Assembly: GCA_000158135.1 (NCBI GenBank)
Contig: DS999532.1
Coordinates: 1-48,046, forward strand
DNA length: 48,046 nucleotides
Direction of reading: 5' to 3'
Source of the DNA: Rhodobacteraceae bacterium KLH11
GTDB taxonomy: Bacteria > Pseudomonadota > Alphaproteobacteria > Rhodobacterales > Rhodobacteraceae
A program made the translations under genes and the position numbers. How positions within the stretch are numbered: position 1 is the stretch's first letter; each line of letters begins with the position of its first letter. Positions 1 through 8,414 of the stretch are shown piece by piece. Below the pieces are notes generated by a model, which saw nothing but the letters and a program-made list of their open reading frames with translations, was not told where the DNA came from and made no database searches.

Positions 1-1508
1 ATTGCGGTCTGGAAGCGGGTGCCCACTTCTTCGGTCATGTTGTCGAGAATCTGTGTCACCGCCTCGCGGGTGCGCTGCCCGATGCCTTCGATGGTTTCGG
101 TGATCTCGGCCTTCCGGCGCTCGGTCAAACCTGAAGTTGTAGACTGTTGTCCCGCCACTTCGTTCAATCGGGTCGCCCGAGTTCCGTGGAAGTCCGACAG
201 CCCAGCGCCGATCACACCCACAGCGCGTTCACGGGTGCCGGCTCGGTCGACCGCTTCGGCCTCGCGCAGCTGGGCAGGGCCTTCTTCGTTATGGCGTTCC
301 GCCTCGTCCTTGGCACCGAGGGTCGCCGTGAACTGCGGATCATTGCCCTTTGCGAGCATCGAGTCGGTAATGTTGTTTTCTGCCGCAAGTGCGTCGGCAT
401 CTTCGCGGTTCGGCGTCATGTCCACAGCTTGCGGTGCCGAGGCCGGTGCCACCACGGGTCCGGCCGAAACGGCTGCCGGAGCTTCACCCAGCGCTTCGTG
501 CTCTAGCGGCACCTCTTCCCCACCGTCTTGCGCCGAGGGGTCTGGCTGGTTGACATCATCGACGGCAGCCGGAAGCCCACCCGTGGCGTCAGCGGTGTGC
601 CCCCCGAGCGAACCCTGGATTTCGCGGGCGGCATCTTCACCGCCTTCATTCATCAACCGTTCAGCTTCATCCTCGTTTCGCGGCGGTGGCATCGCATTGT
701 CGATGGCCTCGCGCAGTTGCTGACGGAAGGTCTGGCGGTTGACCTCGCCGGTTTCAGCATCGCCAGCCTGAGCCGCGCCCTGCGCTTCGGCAGATCGGCG
801 GCGAGTGATGTCAGGCCGATTTGACGAGGCCATGGCCGCACCAGTTGCCGAACTTTCCGGTTGATGCGACGCTGAGGCCACGGCACGGTTCGACACTGCC
901 CGCGCAGCTGGAGCCACGGCCTGCACCGGGCTGGGTTCGGCAGGCTCTTCAGGCGTTTCGGCGGTCTCATTTGAAGGTGCTTCTCCACTCGGCTCGCCGT
1001 CTTGCGCAGGCGTTGAAGCCACCTGATCAGTCACATCGGTCGCCACGCCTTCGACGGTCACATCTGATGCCTCGCCTTCGACCGGACCAACTGCGGCGTC
1101 GCGGGATTCACCGGGTGTTTCACCACGCATATTGGCGTCTGCCAGATCTGCGGCACCCTCAACGATCGCACCGGTAATCGCCGCAGCCGCCCGTGCAGCG
1201 GTGGCGTCTTCGGTCATCACTTCGGCTGCGGGCGCAGTCTGGCTGGCCACCCCTGGTTCGGCGGCGTGTGTGCTGGTCTCACGCGAAGGGGGTTCTGCAC
1301 GGTTTGCGGGCGCGAGGTTGGATGGCGCAGGGGCACGCACCGGCGTAGCGGGCATTACGGATGCAGTGCCCACGCCCAGCGGACTGCCAGAAACTGGTGC
1401 CATACCCGGCGGTCTGCGATCCGGGAACCGCGCCCGCGCAGTAAGTCCCTGGCCCAAACGATTGGCCCTGGGTGCAGACGGACGCCGGGAGCGGGGCGAA
1501 CGCGCCAT
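1..1508 (-). CDS. Large Ala/Glu-rich eCIS protein, C-terminus outside window (possible tape measure or cargo)
   Basis: The reading frame is open from an ATG at 1508 to the left edge, giving about 502 residues without a stop. A good ribosome binding site (AAGGAG) lies just before the ATG. Residues 1-300 are low-complexity, rich in Ala, Pro, Glu and Thr and probably disordered. From about residue 380 the sequence becomes charged and helical, with many Ala, Glu and Arg and stretches such as KDEAERHNEEGPAQLREAEA. There is no signal peptide. It is the last visible gene of the contractile injection operon and follows the baseplate and cysteine-rich genes. In related clusters this area holds the tape-measure protein or large cargo proteins, so either role is possible. 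I do not recognise a catalytic domain in the visible part. Confidence 0.7.
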   Translation of the reverse strand, partial: MARSPRSRRPSAPRANRLGQGLTARARFPDRRPPGMAPVSGSPLGVGTASVMPATPVRAPAPSNLAPANRAEPPSRETSTHAAEPGVASQTAPAAEVMTEDATAARAAAAITGAIVEGAADLADANMRGETPGESRDAAVGPVEGEASDVTVEGVATDVTDQVASTPAQDGEPSGEAPSNETAETPEEPAEPSPVQAVAPAARAVSNRAVASASHQPESSATGAAMASSNRPDITRRRSAEAQGAAQAGDAETGEVNRQTFRQQLREAIDNAMPPPRNEDEAERLMNEGGEDAAREIQGSLGGHTADATGGLPAAVDDVNQPDPSAQDGGEEVPLEHEALGEAPAAVSAGPVVAPASAPQAVDMTPNREDADALAAENNITDSMLAKGNDPQFTATLGAKDEAERHNEEGPAQLREAEAVDRAGTRERAVGVIGAGLSDFHGTRATRLNEVAGQQSTTSGLTERRKAEITETIEGIGQRTREAVTQILDNMTEEVGTRFQTA

Positions 1509-1552
1509 GGTGCCTCCTTACCGCTAGTCAGTTATTGCACAAGCCGACGGGC

Positions 1553-2680
1553 TTAGCCCTCCTTCATCACTTTCGAGAGGATCTCGATGACCTCGCGGCA
1601 CTTTTTCTCGCTCTGCAGACCGAGCATGTTCATCACCACATCGGGTTGTTCCTTGAACATGGCATCGATCCGATCATGGCCAGCAAGATGTGCCAGATTG
1701 GCAACCTTCTTCATCTGCGGGCCAGTCAGTTTTTTCTGGTCCGACAACGTCACATCCTTGAAGGCGGTTTCAACCTTCTCGGTGATGTCGGCAAGTGTCA
1801 TGGCCTGCACGTCAACATTCTGCACGTTCCAGCGTTCACGGCACATGCACTCGATCGGTTTGATCATCTGGCGATGCTTGTAAGGTGCCATCGGATAGGG
1901 CCCGAGACCATATTTCCCCGGTTGGCGGAAATTCTCTACCAGCACACCGGTTTCGCAGATCTCAACGCAACCCAGCAGCACCCATCCTTCGCCGCAGCAG
2001 TCGCAGGGATCGCATTGGATCAGGCATTTGCACATATCCATGTGCACGTCTTCGGGGTTTCGTGCTGCTCCGCCTACAGTGCTGTTCTGACCATCCCCGC
2101 AGCCACAAGCGGAACCCGGCTTGTCGGGCCAATACTGGCAGGTAAACTCAGGCAGTTTGTCGGGTGCGAAGGCTCTCAGTTCCACATGGTCGCGTTTTCG
2201 CGCGCAACTGGGTTCCTGATCGTCGCTGCAGCAATCGCTGCGTGGTGCTTCATCTGCCTCCGCCCTGCGCGCTACTATGCAGACCCAACTTGTATCCTTG
2301 TCGTCCTCGCACTTCTTCGCACAAGGATCGGGCGATACATCGACAATAGCGGGTTCACAGATCTCGATCGGAAGACCTTCGCAATTTATGGCGGTTCCGC
2401 GTCCGACCTGGACCTTGAAACCGCGATAGGCTTTCTTGCCATTGCTGTTGCCATCCGGATCACAGGGATCGCAGTCGACAATCTGGCCGCAAATGTCAGG
2501 GTCGGGGTCGAACATAAACCCGCAAACCACCCCACAGCCATAGACAGCGCGATTGACAGCCTGCATCAGTTGCACAGGGTAGTGCATTGCAGCCGTAAGA
2601 TCGGTGTCATTGACGATCATCCCGTAGGTGAAATTGACCGCCATGCTGCGCATCGGAACGATGGTGCTTGGCTTCATCAT
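1553..2680 (-). CDS. Cysteine-rich eCIS-associated protein, unknown function
   Basis: This 375-residue protein starts at the first of two adjacent ATG codons, 8 bases after AAGGAG. It contains about 27 cysteines, many in CxxC, CC or CPC-like clusters at roughly residues 50-240 (for example DCDPCDPDG, CKCLIQCDPCDCC). That suggests metal binding or many disulfides. The C-terminal 120 residues lack these clusters apart from one late Cys. The N-terminal 60 residues (NFTYGMIVNDTDL..., then a helix, then VVCGF) resemble the start of the upstream cysteine-rich protein, so the two may share a fold. There is no signal peptide or membrane segment. It lies after the P2-gpI-like gene, where other injection systems encode tail fibres, so a host-contact role is possible but unproven. 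Confidence 0.75.
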   Translation of the reverse strand: MMKPSTIVPMRSMAVNFTYGMIVNDTDLTAAMHYPVQLMQAVNRAVYGCGVVCGFMFDPDPDICGQIVDCDPCDPDGNSNGKKAYRGFKVQVGRGTAINCEGLPIEICEPAIVDVSPDPCAKKCEDDKDTSWVCIVARRAEADEAPRSDCCSDDQEPSCARKRDHVELRAFAPDKLPEFTCQYWPDKPGSACGCGDGQNSTVGGAARNPEDVHMDMCKCLIQCDPCDCCGEGWVLLGCVEICETGVLVENFRQPGKYGLGPYPMAPYKHRQMIKPIECMCRERWNVQNVDVQAMTLADITEKVETAFKDVTLSDQKKLTGPQMKKVANLAHLAGHDRIDAMFKEQPDVVMNMLGLQSEKKCREVIEILSKVMKEG

Positions 2681-2692
2681 AAGAGAGACTCC

Positions 2693-4393
2693 TTATCGCG
2701 AGGAGATGAAGCCGTCATAGCGGCCCTCATCCTGGTTTCGGTTCTGGGACGGGTCGGCCGAGTATTGGTCTGCGTCCCGGGTTTGCTCGTTGGAACGGTA
2801 TTCACGACGGTCGTCGTCATCCTCGCCCGGCCAGCCAGGGCCAACGCGGAATGTGCTGATCCAATCTCCGCCAGGGCGCGACTGGCCGGTTTTCTTGCCG
2901 CAATGATCTCGGCATTCCAACTCGACCGGCTGGGCATCCATCATGCATCCGCATTTGTCGCGAATGGCCTGACCTCGCAGCGTGATTTCGACCCGCGCCA
3001 ACTGTCCGTCAGAGGCGCAGGCGCGAATATCGCCGATGATATAGTCGAGCCATGCCTCGCTAATGCAAAGATGGAAGCCCGTGGCACAGGTTTCGTCATT
3101 CTCAACCGTGTGTTTTTTTATCACCAGCGGCACACGGTGGTGTTTCCAGTTCACGACCTCGGCCACACCGCTTTGGTTCGTCCTGTTTTCGCGGATGTAG
3201 ACCTCCATCAACACGCTCAGCGGGTGTAGCGTTTCAGAATCCACGGGCCGGTCGAATGTCACCCAGAACCCGTTCTTCGGATCGCCATTGAAGCTGCACT
3301 TTTCCTGTTCGCTGCCTTTGGGTTTGGTGAATGTGCAGGTCGTCACGCTTTTGGCGAAATCTTCCAGCGACATGCGCGTATCCCATTGGCCCAACGCCTT
3401 GTATTTCCAACTGTAGTCTTTGACCTTTGGCAGATTGACGTCCGCATCGTTGATCAGCTCGTAAAGAAGCGGCGCGCGATAGGCGACCGGGCGCATATCG
3501 CACGAGGTCGGCTTGTCGCAATTGGGGTATTTGCGGTCGCTGCATTCGTCATCAGGCCGCCCGCCGTCACCAATAACGGGGCGCTGCGCACCTGCGGCAG
3601 ATGTTTGCTGGCTTGCAGCAGTTTCGCGTGCGTCCGGGTCTTGCCCGGACCGGACAGGTTCGTCGCCCTCACTTCCACAGTCATCGTCCGTGGGGGGACA
3701 GGGGCAGAACCCATATTCCGGTTTGCAATTCGGTTCATCCGCGTTGGTACGGCAGATCGCGATACACGCAAGCGGGATACCGGCCTCGGGATCATAGCTC
3801 AGCCCCTCGCAGCCCACGGGGCTCAGTGCGGGCGGCTTGGCGCAAGCTTGTTTCAGGTCATGCGCCTGATGATCTCTGCCAGCGATCATGCCTGTGCGTT
3901 CGCACACATAGGTCCGGCGCGGATCGCAGCTTGGCGGTGGCGGGCATTGCGGGCAGTTGTCGGTTTCGCAGCAGCCGCGCGTCAGCCTGAAGGCCACGCA
4001 GCGATGCCGCCAGCTTACGTTGTCTTCACACGGGTTCCAGGCCGCGCGATCATTCTGTTCCGCGTAGTGAACGCTAAGCGTGTAGCAACCTTCGCCAGTC
4101 AGGCAACTTTCAACAAGATCGTTGACCCTCAGAGCGCGATCATCGGTATAAAGCGTGCGGCCCCAACGATCGAGCGCCAGACCGCAACCGACGTGAAGGC
4201 AGCCGTCCTTGCCAACCGAAGCGTCAAAACCATGCACCACTCCGGTGCCGTGCAACGCAAGGTTCAGCAATCGCTCGCGCAGATCGCTGTCTTTTTGTTC
4301 GCTGTCGAGTTGTTCAGCCGTCAATCGCCCACCAGCCCGATAGACAGGAAGACGTGACCAGCAGCCCTTTTCATCACTTCCATGGTTTTTCAT
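2693..4393 (-). CDS. Cysteine-rich eCIS-associated protein, possible fibre or baseplate-attached protein
   Basis: This protein has 566 residues from the ATG at 4393, which follows GGGGAG with a 7-base spacing. A GTG at 4420 overlapping the upstream stop codon (GTGA) is an alternative start. The N-terminal 90 residues have the pattern 'Y..G..LTAEQLDSEQ...R.R..N..LHGTGVVHGF......G...ALDRWGR', a module I associate with phage-tail and eCIS loci. Residues about 90-260 are very rich in Cys and Pro (such as CCETDNCPQCPPPPSC). A linker rich in Asp, Glu, Ser and Gln follows. Residues about 300-510 look like beta-rich domains with scattered Cys. The tail is highly charged (Asp/Arg). No secretion signal is seen. 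The position after the P2-gpI-like gene suggests a surface-exposed, possibly receptor-binding component; this is inference. Confidence 0.7.
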   Translation of the reverse strand: MKNHGSDEKGCWSRLPVYRAGGRLTAEQLDSEQKDSDLRERLLNLALHGTGVVHGFDASVGKDGCLHVGCGLALDRWGRTLYTDDRALRVNDLVESCLTGEGCYTLSVHYAEQNDRAAWNPCEDNVSWRHRCVAFRLTRGCCETDNCPQCPPPPSCDPRRTYVCERTGMIAGRDHQAHDLKQACAKPPALSPVGCEGLSYDPEAGIPLACIAICRTNADEPNCKPEYGFCPCPPTDDDCGSEGDEPVRSGQDPDARETAASQQTSAAGAQRPVIGDGGRPDDECSDRKYPNCDKPTSCDMRPVAYRAPLLYELINDADVNLPKVKDYSWKYKALGQWDTRMSLEDFAKSVTTCTFTKPKGSEQEKCSFNGDPKNGFWVTFDRPVDSETLHPLSVLMEVYIRENRTNQSGVAEVVNWKHHRVPLVIKKHTVENDETCATGFHLCISEAWLDYIIGDIRACASDGQLARVEITLRGQAIRDKCGCMMDAQPVELECRDHCGKKTGQSRPGGDWISTFRVGPGWPGEDDDDRREYRSNEQTRDADQYSADPSQNRNQDEGRYDGFISSR

Positions 4394-4416
4394 TTTGGGT
4401 CTCCCCGGTTTGGTCG

Positions 4417-6522
4417 TCACTCCAGGACGAGATTTCCGTTCAGGATTGAATGGTCCAGCCGCACCGGTTCATCAGGGCGTTCAAATCCGCTTCCGATATC
4501 GGGCAAGGTCCAGGCGCCCAGCGCCCGGCTGTCATCGGGACCAAGGGTGATATCGCCAAGTCCTGGCCCGAACCCGAGCCCGGCCAGCGGCCGATGCGCA
4601 GAGTAGACAAAGCGAAGGTGGGTGTTGGCGGGTGCGAAATTACGTGCGATGGCCTCGGTGAAAGGCAACAGCCATTTTTTCAGTTTTTCGTTTCCAAACA
4701 CTCGAACGGTGACACCTGTCAGGCAAGCAGACACGGATACCGCATTGCAATCCGAGCCAAGCTTGCCGGTGCCAAGCGGGGCGACCTTTCCCAGAATCCA
4801 ATCGTTGGGCGGGCGGGCACCAAGGCGCGTATCACGTCCCAAGCGCCCGCCGGCCGGGTCGCCTTCGTCGGGCAACAGCCAATCCGCCGGCCCCTCGGCG
4901 CTATCCTCAATGGCATAGGCACCCGGTGCCAGAATATCCATGACACCCGCCAATCCAGCCTTGGTCCCACGGTGCTGCATGATTGCGGGAAGCGCTTGCA
5001 AAAGCGCATTTCGTCTCTCGGGCGGCAGTCGCGACAGTTCACCATGCCCCAGCCAATGCAGCAGGAAGCCGCTCCAGACTGGGTCGGCCTTTGTCGGATC
5101 AACGCGGTCAACTGCAGCACTGATCTTGTCATCGACCTCATCGATGAGCGCCTGAAAACCGGCCAAGCCACGCCGCATCTGAAGCTCGGACAGTGTACCA
5201 TCGCGGTAGATAGCGGGCAGGTGTTCGATCAGCGACCGCCGAGGATACAACACGCGAAGCGATCTGAGACCGGCCAACCGCGCGCAGGCCGGGACTTCGA
5301 GGACAATACGCAACAGCAGAAACTGCTCCTTGATGTCTCCCAGATAGTGACGGCAGATTGTCGTCCCACCGGTGCCGAAGTGGCGACTGATCGGATGCGC
5401 GCTCCAATCGTCATCCGGAAGAACATCCCGGTTTTGCGTTGCAAAATCATTTTGGATCGAGACCGCGAGCGCTCTGGCCGTTAGCCCTTGTGCAGAAATC
5501 GTGATCTCGGCACCCTCCGGTGCGTCGACCTCAAGATCGGCACGTTGCCAGCCGGAGCGCTCGTCGGGTGGAGAGTGCAATACCGGCGATACCCACGAAA
5601 CCCGCACCGCTGGCGCTGTGTTCACGTCATCATACAAACGCCAGAGCCCGCTTTCGGTGGACGCAATCAGGTCGTCACCCTCAGACTGAAGGTCAACAAC
5701 CTTACCGATGCAACAATCGCCGTCATTCCAACGCGGTGCACGTTCCGGTCCCACATGGCCGATACCGGTTTCGAAAATTCCGCACCCATCCTGGCTGACC
5801 AGTGCCAGTGAATCGTTGCTGATCCTTGCGATTGGACCAGCGGCCAGCGGCCATGTTTTGCCGGGCTTCGGATGTGTAACCACGTCACCGCTGGTCATAT
5901 CGATCAGCAGGACCGACCAACCATTGTCATTGCGGTTGACAAACATCACCCGACCCCGAGCGGTTTCGCCCGGAACCAGAATTGTGCCGCCTTCCGGAAC
6001 CGCGATGCCGAGTGGTTTCGATTTTCCATCGGAACGCAACCGGCGAATTCGGCGCGCTCCGTCTTTCACCTCCACCACCAGCAACCCATCGCAGACGTCT
6101 GATGCAATCGCTTCGGGGTGCCAACCGGGTGCGGCGAAGGTTCCCAGCCGCGTACCGCTGGCGGTATCCAGACGGACAATCTGGTCGTCGGTCAGAACCC
6201 ATCCAAACCTTTGACCCCAAAGCAGCCGACGGGTTGAGGCAGCCAACGTCTGGGGCACTTTGGTCATACGAATGGCGCGGTCATGGTCGTGAACAAGAAC
6301 TTCGCCGCTGCGACGCATCCACACCAGCCGACCCATGGGATCACGCGCAAGCAATGCCCCTGCGTCGTCCTCTGACGTGCCAGACAGTCGCTGGGCAACC
6401 AACGCTCCGGGAACGATCAGGGTAGGATCATCGCCCGTACCGGGCGTCAGGCCAGAGCCCGCGCCCGCCGCCCATTGTCGGGCGGTTTCAAAGCGATAGA
6501 GGCGATCCAACGGGTGGCTCAT
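4417..6522 (-). CDS. Phage tail protein I (P2 gpI-like) with propeller-like N-terminal part
   Basis: The protein has 701 residues, and its ATG overlaps the stop of the upstream baseplate gene (ATGA). The C-terminal half carries the P2-gpI-like tail signature: EHLPAIYR at about residue 430, then FQALIDEVDDKISAAVDRVDP, a WLGH motif, and MQHRGTKAGLAGVMDI. In myophages this family sits at the baseplate and helps anchor fibres. The N-terminal ~330 residues differ: they contain repeated beta-strand patterns such as GRLVWMRRSGEVLVHD and GLLVVEVKDGARRIRRLR, resembling a beta-propeller. That segment may bind sugars or protein partners. It lies between the second baseplate J protein and the two cysteine-rich genes, consistent with the outer baseplate. 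Confidence 0.82.
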   Translation of the reverse strand: MSHPLDRLYRFETARQWAAGAGSGLTPGTGDDPTLIVPGALVAQRLSGTSEDDAGALLARDPMGRLVWMRRSGEVLVHDHDRAIRMTKVPQTLAASTRRLLWGQRFGWVLTDDQIVRLDTASGTRLGTFAAPGWHPEAIASDVCDGLLVVEVKDGARRIRRLRSDGKSKPLGIAVPEGGTILVPGETARGRVMFVNRNDNGWSVLLIDMTSGDVVTHPKPGKTWPLAAGPIARISNDSLALVSQDGCGIFETGIGHVGPERAPRWNDGDCCIGKVVDLQSEGDDLIASTESGLWRLYDDVNTAPAVRVSWVSPVLHSPPDERSGWQRADLEVDAPEGAEITISAQGLTARALAVSIQNDFATQNRDVLPDDDWSAHPISRHFGTGGTTICRHYLGDIKEQFLLLRIVLEVPACARLAGLRSLRVLYPRRSLIEHLPAIYRDGTLSELQMRRGLAGFQALIDEVDDKISAAVDRVDPTKADPVWSGFLLHWLGHGELSRLPPERRNALLQALPAIMQHRGTKAGLAGVMDILAPGAYAIEDSAEGPADWLLPDEGDPAGGRLGRDTRLGARPPNDWILGKVAPLGTGKLGSDCNAVSVSACLTGVTVRVFGNEKLKKWLLPFTEAIARNFAPANTHLRFVYSAHRPLAGLGFGPGLGDITLGPDDSRALGAWTLPDIGSGFERPDEPVRLDHSILNGNLVLE

Positions 6523-8414
6523 GGCGTGCTCTCCTGTTCCAGTACAATGGAAAGCGTGCGTAACAGCGGCAGTTCGCGCGGACCCAGCACAAACAGGTCT
6601 GCATCATCGGCAATCTGTGTTTCGCCACTGCGGATAATTGCTGATTTCAGGTACAGCACATCTTTGAAACGCCCGGCCAATGCGCGCAGATCGCCAACGG
6701 AAATATCGCGCCCGGGCGGCCAGGGCGCAACATCTTCGCGGACCGGCAGATCCCAAAAGCGCGCGTGCAACAGCCCCTTTAGCTTAGCCCTGAGCGCGTC
6801 CACATCGGCATCAGGCTTGACCGCAATGACAAGAGAAACGTCAATGTTCCGGTAAATGGGCATCGATACAAAGATCCGTTCGCCCATCAACCTTGAAGGT
6901 TCAAGCAGGTTTTCCACGGATTCGATTACTTCGGCCCGGGGACGACCCGGCGGTGTGTCAGCAGCGCGATCAGGAATTATCAGGACGGTTCTGGCCCCTT
7001 TTACCCGCCCCCCGGGTCGATAACCCGCAAGAACCTCGAACCGCGCAATGCCCAGCCCGGATTTGCTGATCAGTTCATACAGGCTTTCCTCCGACATTGA
7101 TGCTATGCGTGTTGAGGCAGCCGCCCGCGCACGGGCGATCAGATCTTGCAGCCGGTCTGCATCGCGCCCTCCTGTTCCGGCCGCCAGGTTTTCCCCGATT
7201 GGTCGACCGGAAACCGTCCAACGCAATCCTTGTGCTACATTTCCATTCACGCCTGAGGTGCGAATAAGAGGCTTGTGCCGAAGCTGTTCCCCGGTTTCCA
7301 GCACGCGCCCGTTCACACCATTGCCCAGACGAAGCAGACCGCCCGAATGATCGATCGTCACATGGCGGTCATCAGGGGCCGAGGTCGTGAAGTCCTCGAC
7401 GATGCTCCACAGTTCGGGACTTTCCAGGACAACCCTTTCCAACCCACCGGCGATGTTTGTGGTCGGGAACTCATAACTCTGATCGGGAAGGTCGTTACCG
7501 AAGCCAATAACCTCTTCAATATCGCGCCACCCTTCAGCCAAGGTCACCACATCAATGCCGATCCGGCGCAGGGTAACCGTTCCGGGCCGAAAGCTTTCCG
7601 ACAGCCGTAACCGCACTGTCGCACTGCCGGTTTCCACAGGAATGAATCGAATGGTACCCGAACGGGTCAGTCCGAAACTGCGATCTGTCACCGGCAATGC
7701 GATCCATCCATCATCGCCAGCGCGTCGCTGTTCCACGATCACCGAATCCCACCTGGGCTGATCAGCGGGTGGTGAGAACATGTCTTCGTCACCAGCCAGC
7801 GGAATGGGCGCATTGCTTCTCCAATTCTCCGCTGACACAGGCCTTTCCACCATGACGCCGAGGGAGACAGGCGGCTCTCCCTGCAATAAGACCTGATCAA
7901 GTTTGATTTCCAACGCCAGAGGGCCACCGCCATCCGTCGGAGGCAGGGACAGCGTACTACGACCATGCGCCAGTCCGTCGCCCAACGGCTTGCGCCCGGC
8001 TTCGGTCACCAACGTGATGGTCTCAATCCGCGCGCCGGTCAGCCGCACATCTTCTGCGACCATGAACTGCGCATCCGGCAGGTCAATACTGTGCGCTTCT
8101 TGCCCGGCGGCAAGATCCAACACAGTGCTCCCCGGCTGGTTTGACCACACGTCAAAGATGGCTTGCCGCGCCGGTCGCGGCTCAATGCCCATCAGGCGGG
8201 AGAAAGCCCGCCGCAAGCTGGGGCCGACATGACCGATCCGATAGATTTGTTGATCCACCAGCCATGCCAGCAAATCGATCACCGTAATACCGGGATCGTG
8301 AAGGTTGTGATCGGTCCATTCCGGTGCATATTCAGGGATCAGCCCTCGGGCCTCCTCGACCAGCGCATCAAAGTCGGTATCATCCAGTTTTGGTATCAAG
8401 CCGCTTTGCGTCAT
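6519..8414 (-). CDS. Baseplate assembly protein J-like (second copy, Afp12-type position)
   Basis: The protein has 631 residues, and its ATG overlaps the preceding stop (ATGA). The N-terminus carries the hallmark of these baseplate assembly proteins: PKLDDTDFDALVEEAR, then PEYAPEWTDHNLHDPGITVIDLLAWLVD. Residues about 330-620 have the J-like region with GGLLRLGNGVNGRVLETGEQL, a loop with GGRDADRLQDLIARAR, and a C-terminal ferredoxin-like segment (MPIYRNIDVSLVIAVKPDADVD). Such wedge proteins form the ring that joins the central hub to the fibres and triggers sheath contraction. It is shorter than its upstream neighbour, and the two together match the pair of wedge proteins found in most contractile injection systems. 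Confidence 0.88.
   Translation of the reverse strand: MTQSGLIPKLDDTDFDALVEEARGLIPEYAPEWTDHNLHDPGITVIDLLAWLVDQQIYRIGHVGPSLRRAFSRLMGIEPRPARQAIFDVWSNQPGSTVLDLAAGQEAHSIDLPDAQFMVAEDVRLTGARIETITLVTEAGRKPLGDGLAHGRSTLSLPPTDGGGPLALEIKLDQVLLQGEPPVSLGVMVERPVSAENWRSNAPIPLAGDEDMFSPPADQPRWDSVIVEQRRAGDDGWIALPVTDRSFGLTRSGTIRFIPVETGSATVRLRLSESFRPGTVTLRRIGIDVVTLAEGWRDIEEVIGFGNDLPDQSYEFPTTNIAGGLERVVLESPELWSIVEDFTTSAPDDRHVTIDHSGGLLRLGNGVNGRVLETGEQLRHKPLIRTSGVNGNVAQGLRWTVSGRPIGENLAAGTGGRDADRLQDLIARARAAASTRIASMSEESLYELISKSGLGIARFEVLAGYRPGGRVKGARTVLIIPDRAADTPPGRPRAEVIESVENLLEPSRLMGERIFVSMPIYRNIDVSLVIAVKPDADVDALRAKLKGLLHARFWDLPVREDVAPWPPGRDISVGDLRALAGRFKDVLYLKSAIIRSGETQIADDADLFVLGPRELPLLRTLSIVLEQESTP

Noticed and set aside
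1472..3229. Long plus-strand open frame of 585 codons
   Set aside because: It is antisense to the two cysteine-rich genes, has no family-like sequence, and the minus-strand frames have ribosome binding sites.
3386..4357. Plus-strand open frame of 323 codons
   Set aside because: Antisense shadow of the cysteine-rich 566-residue gene.
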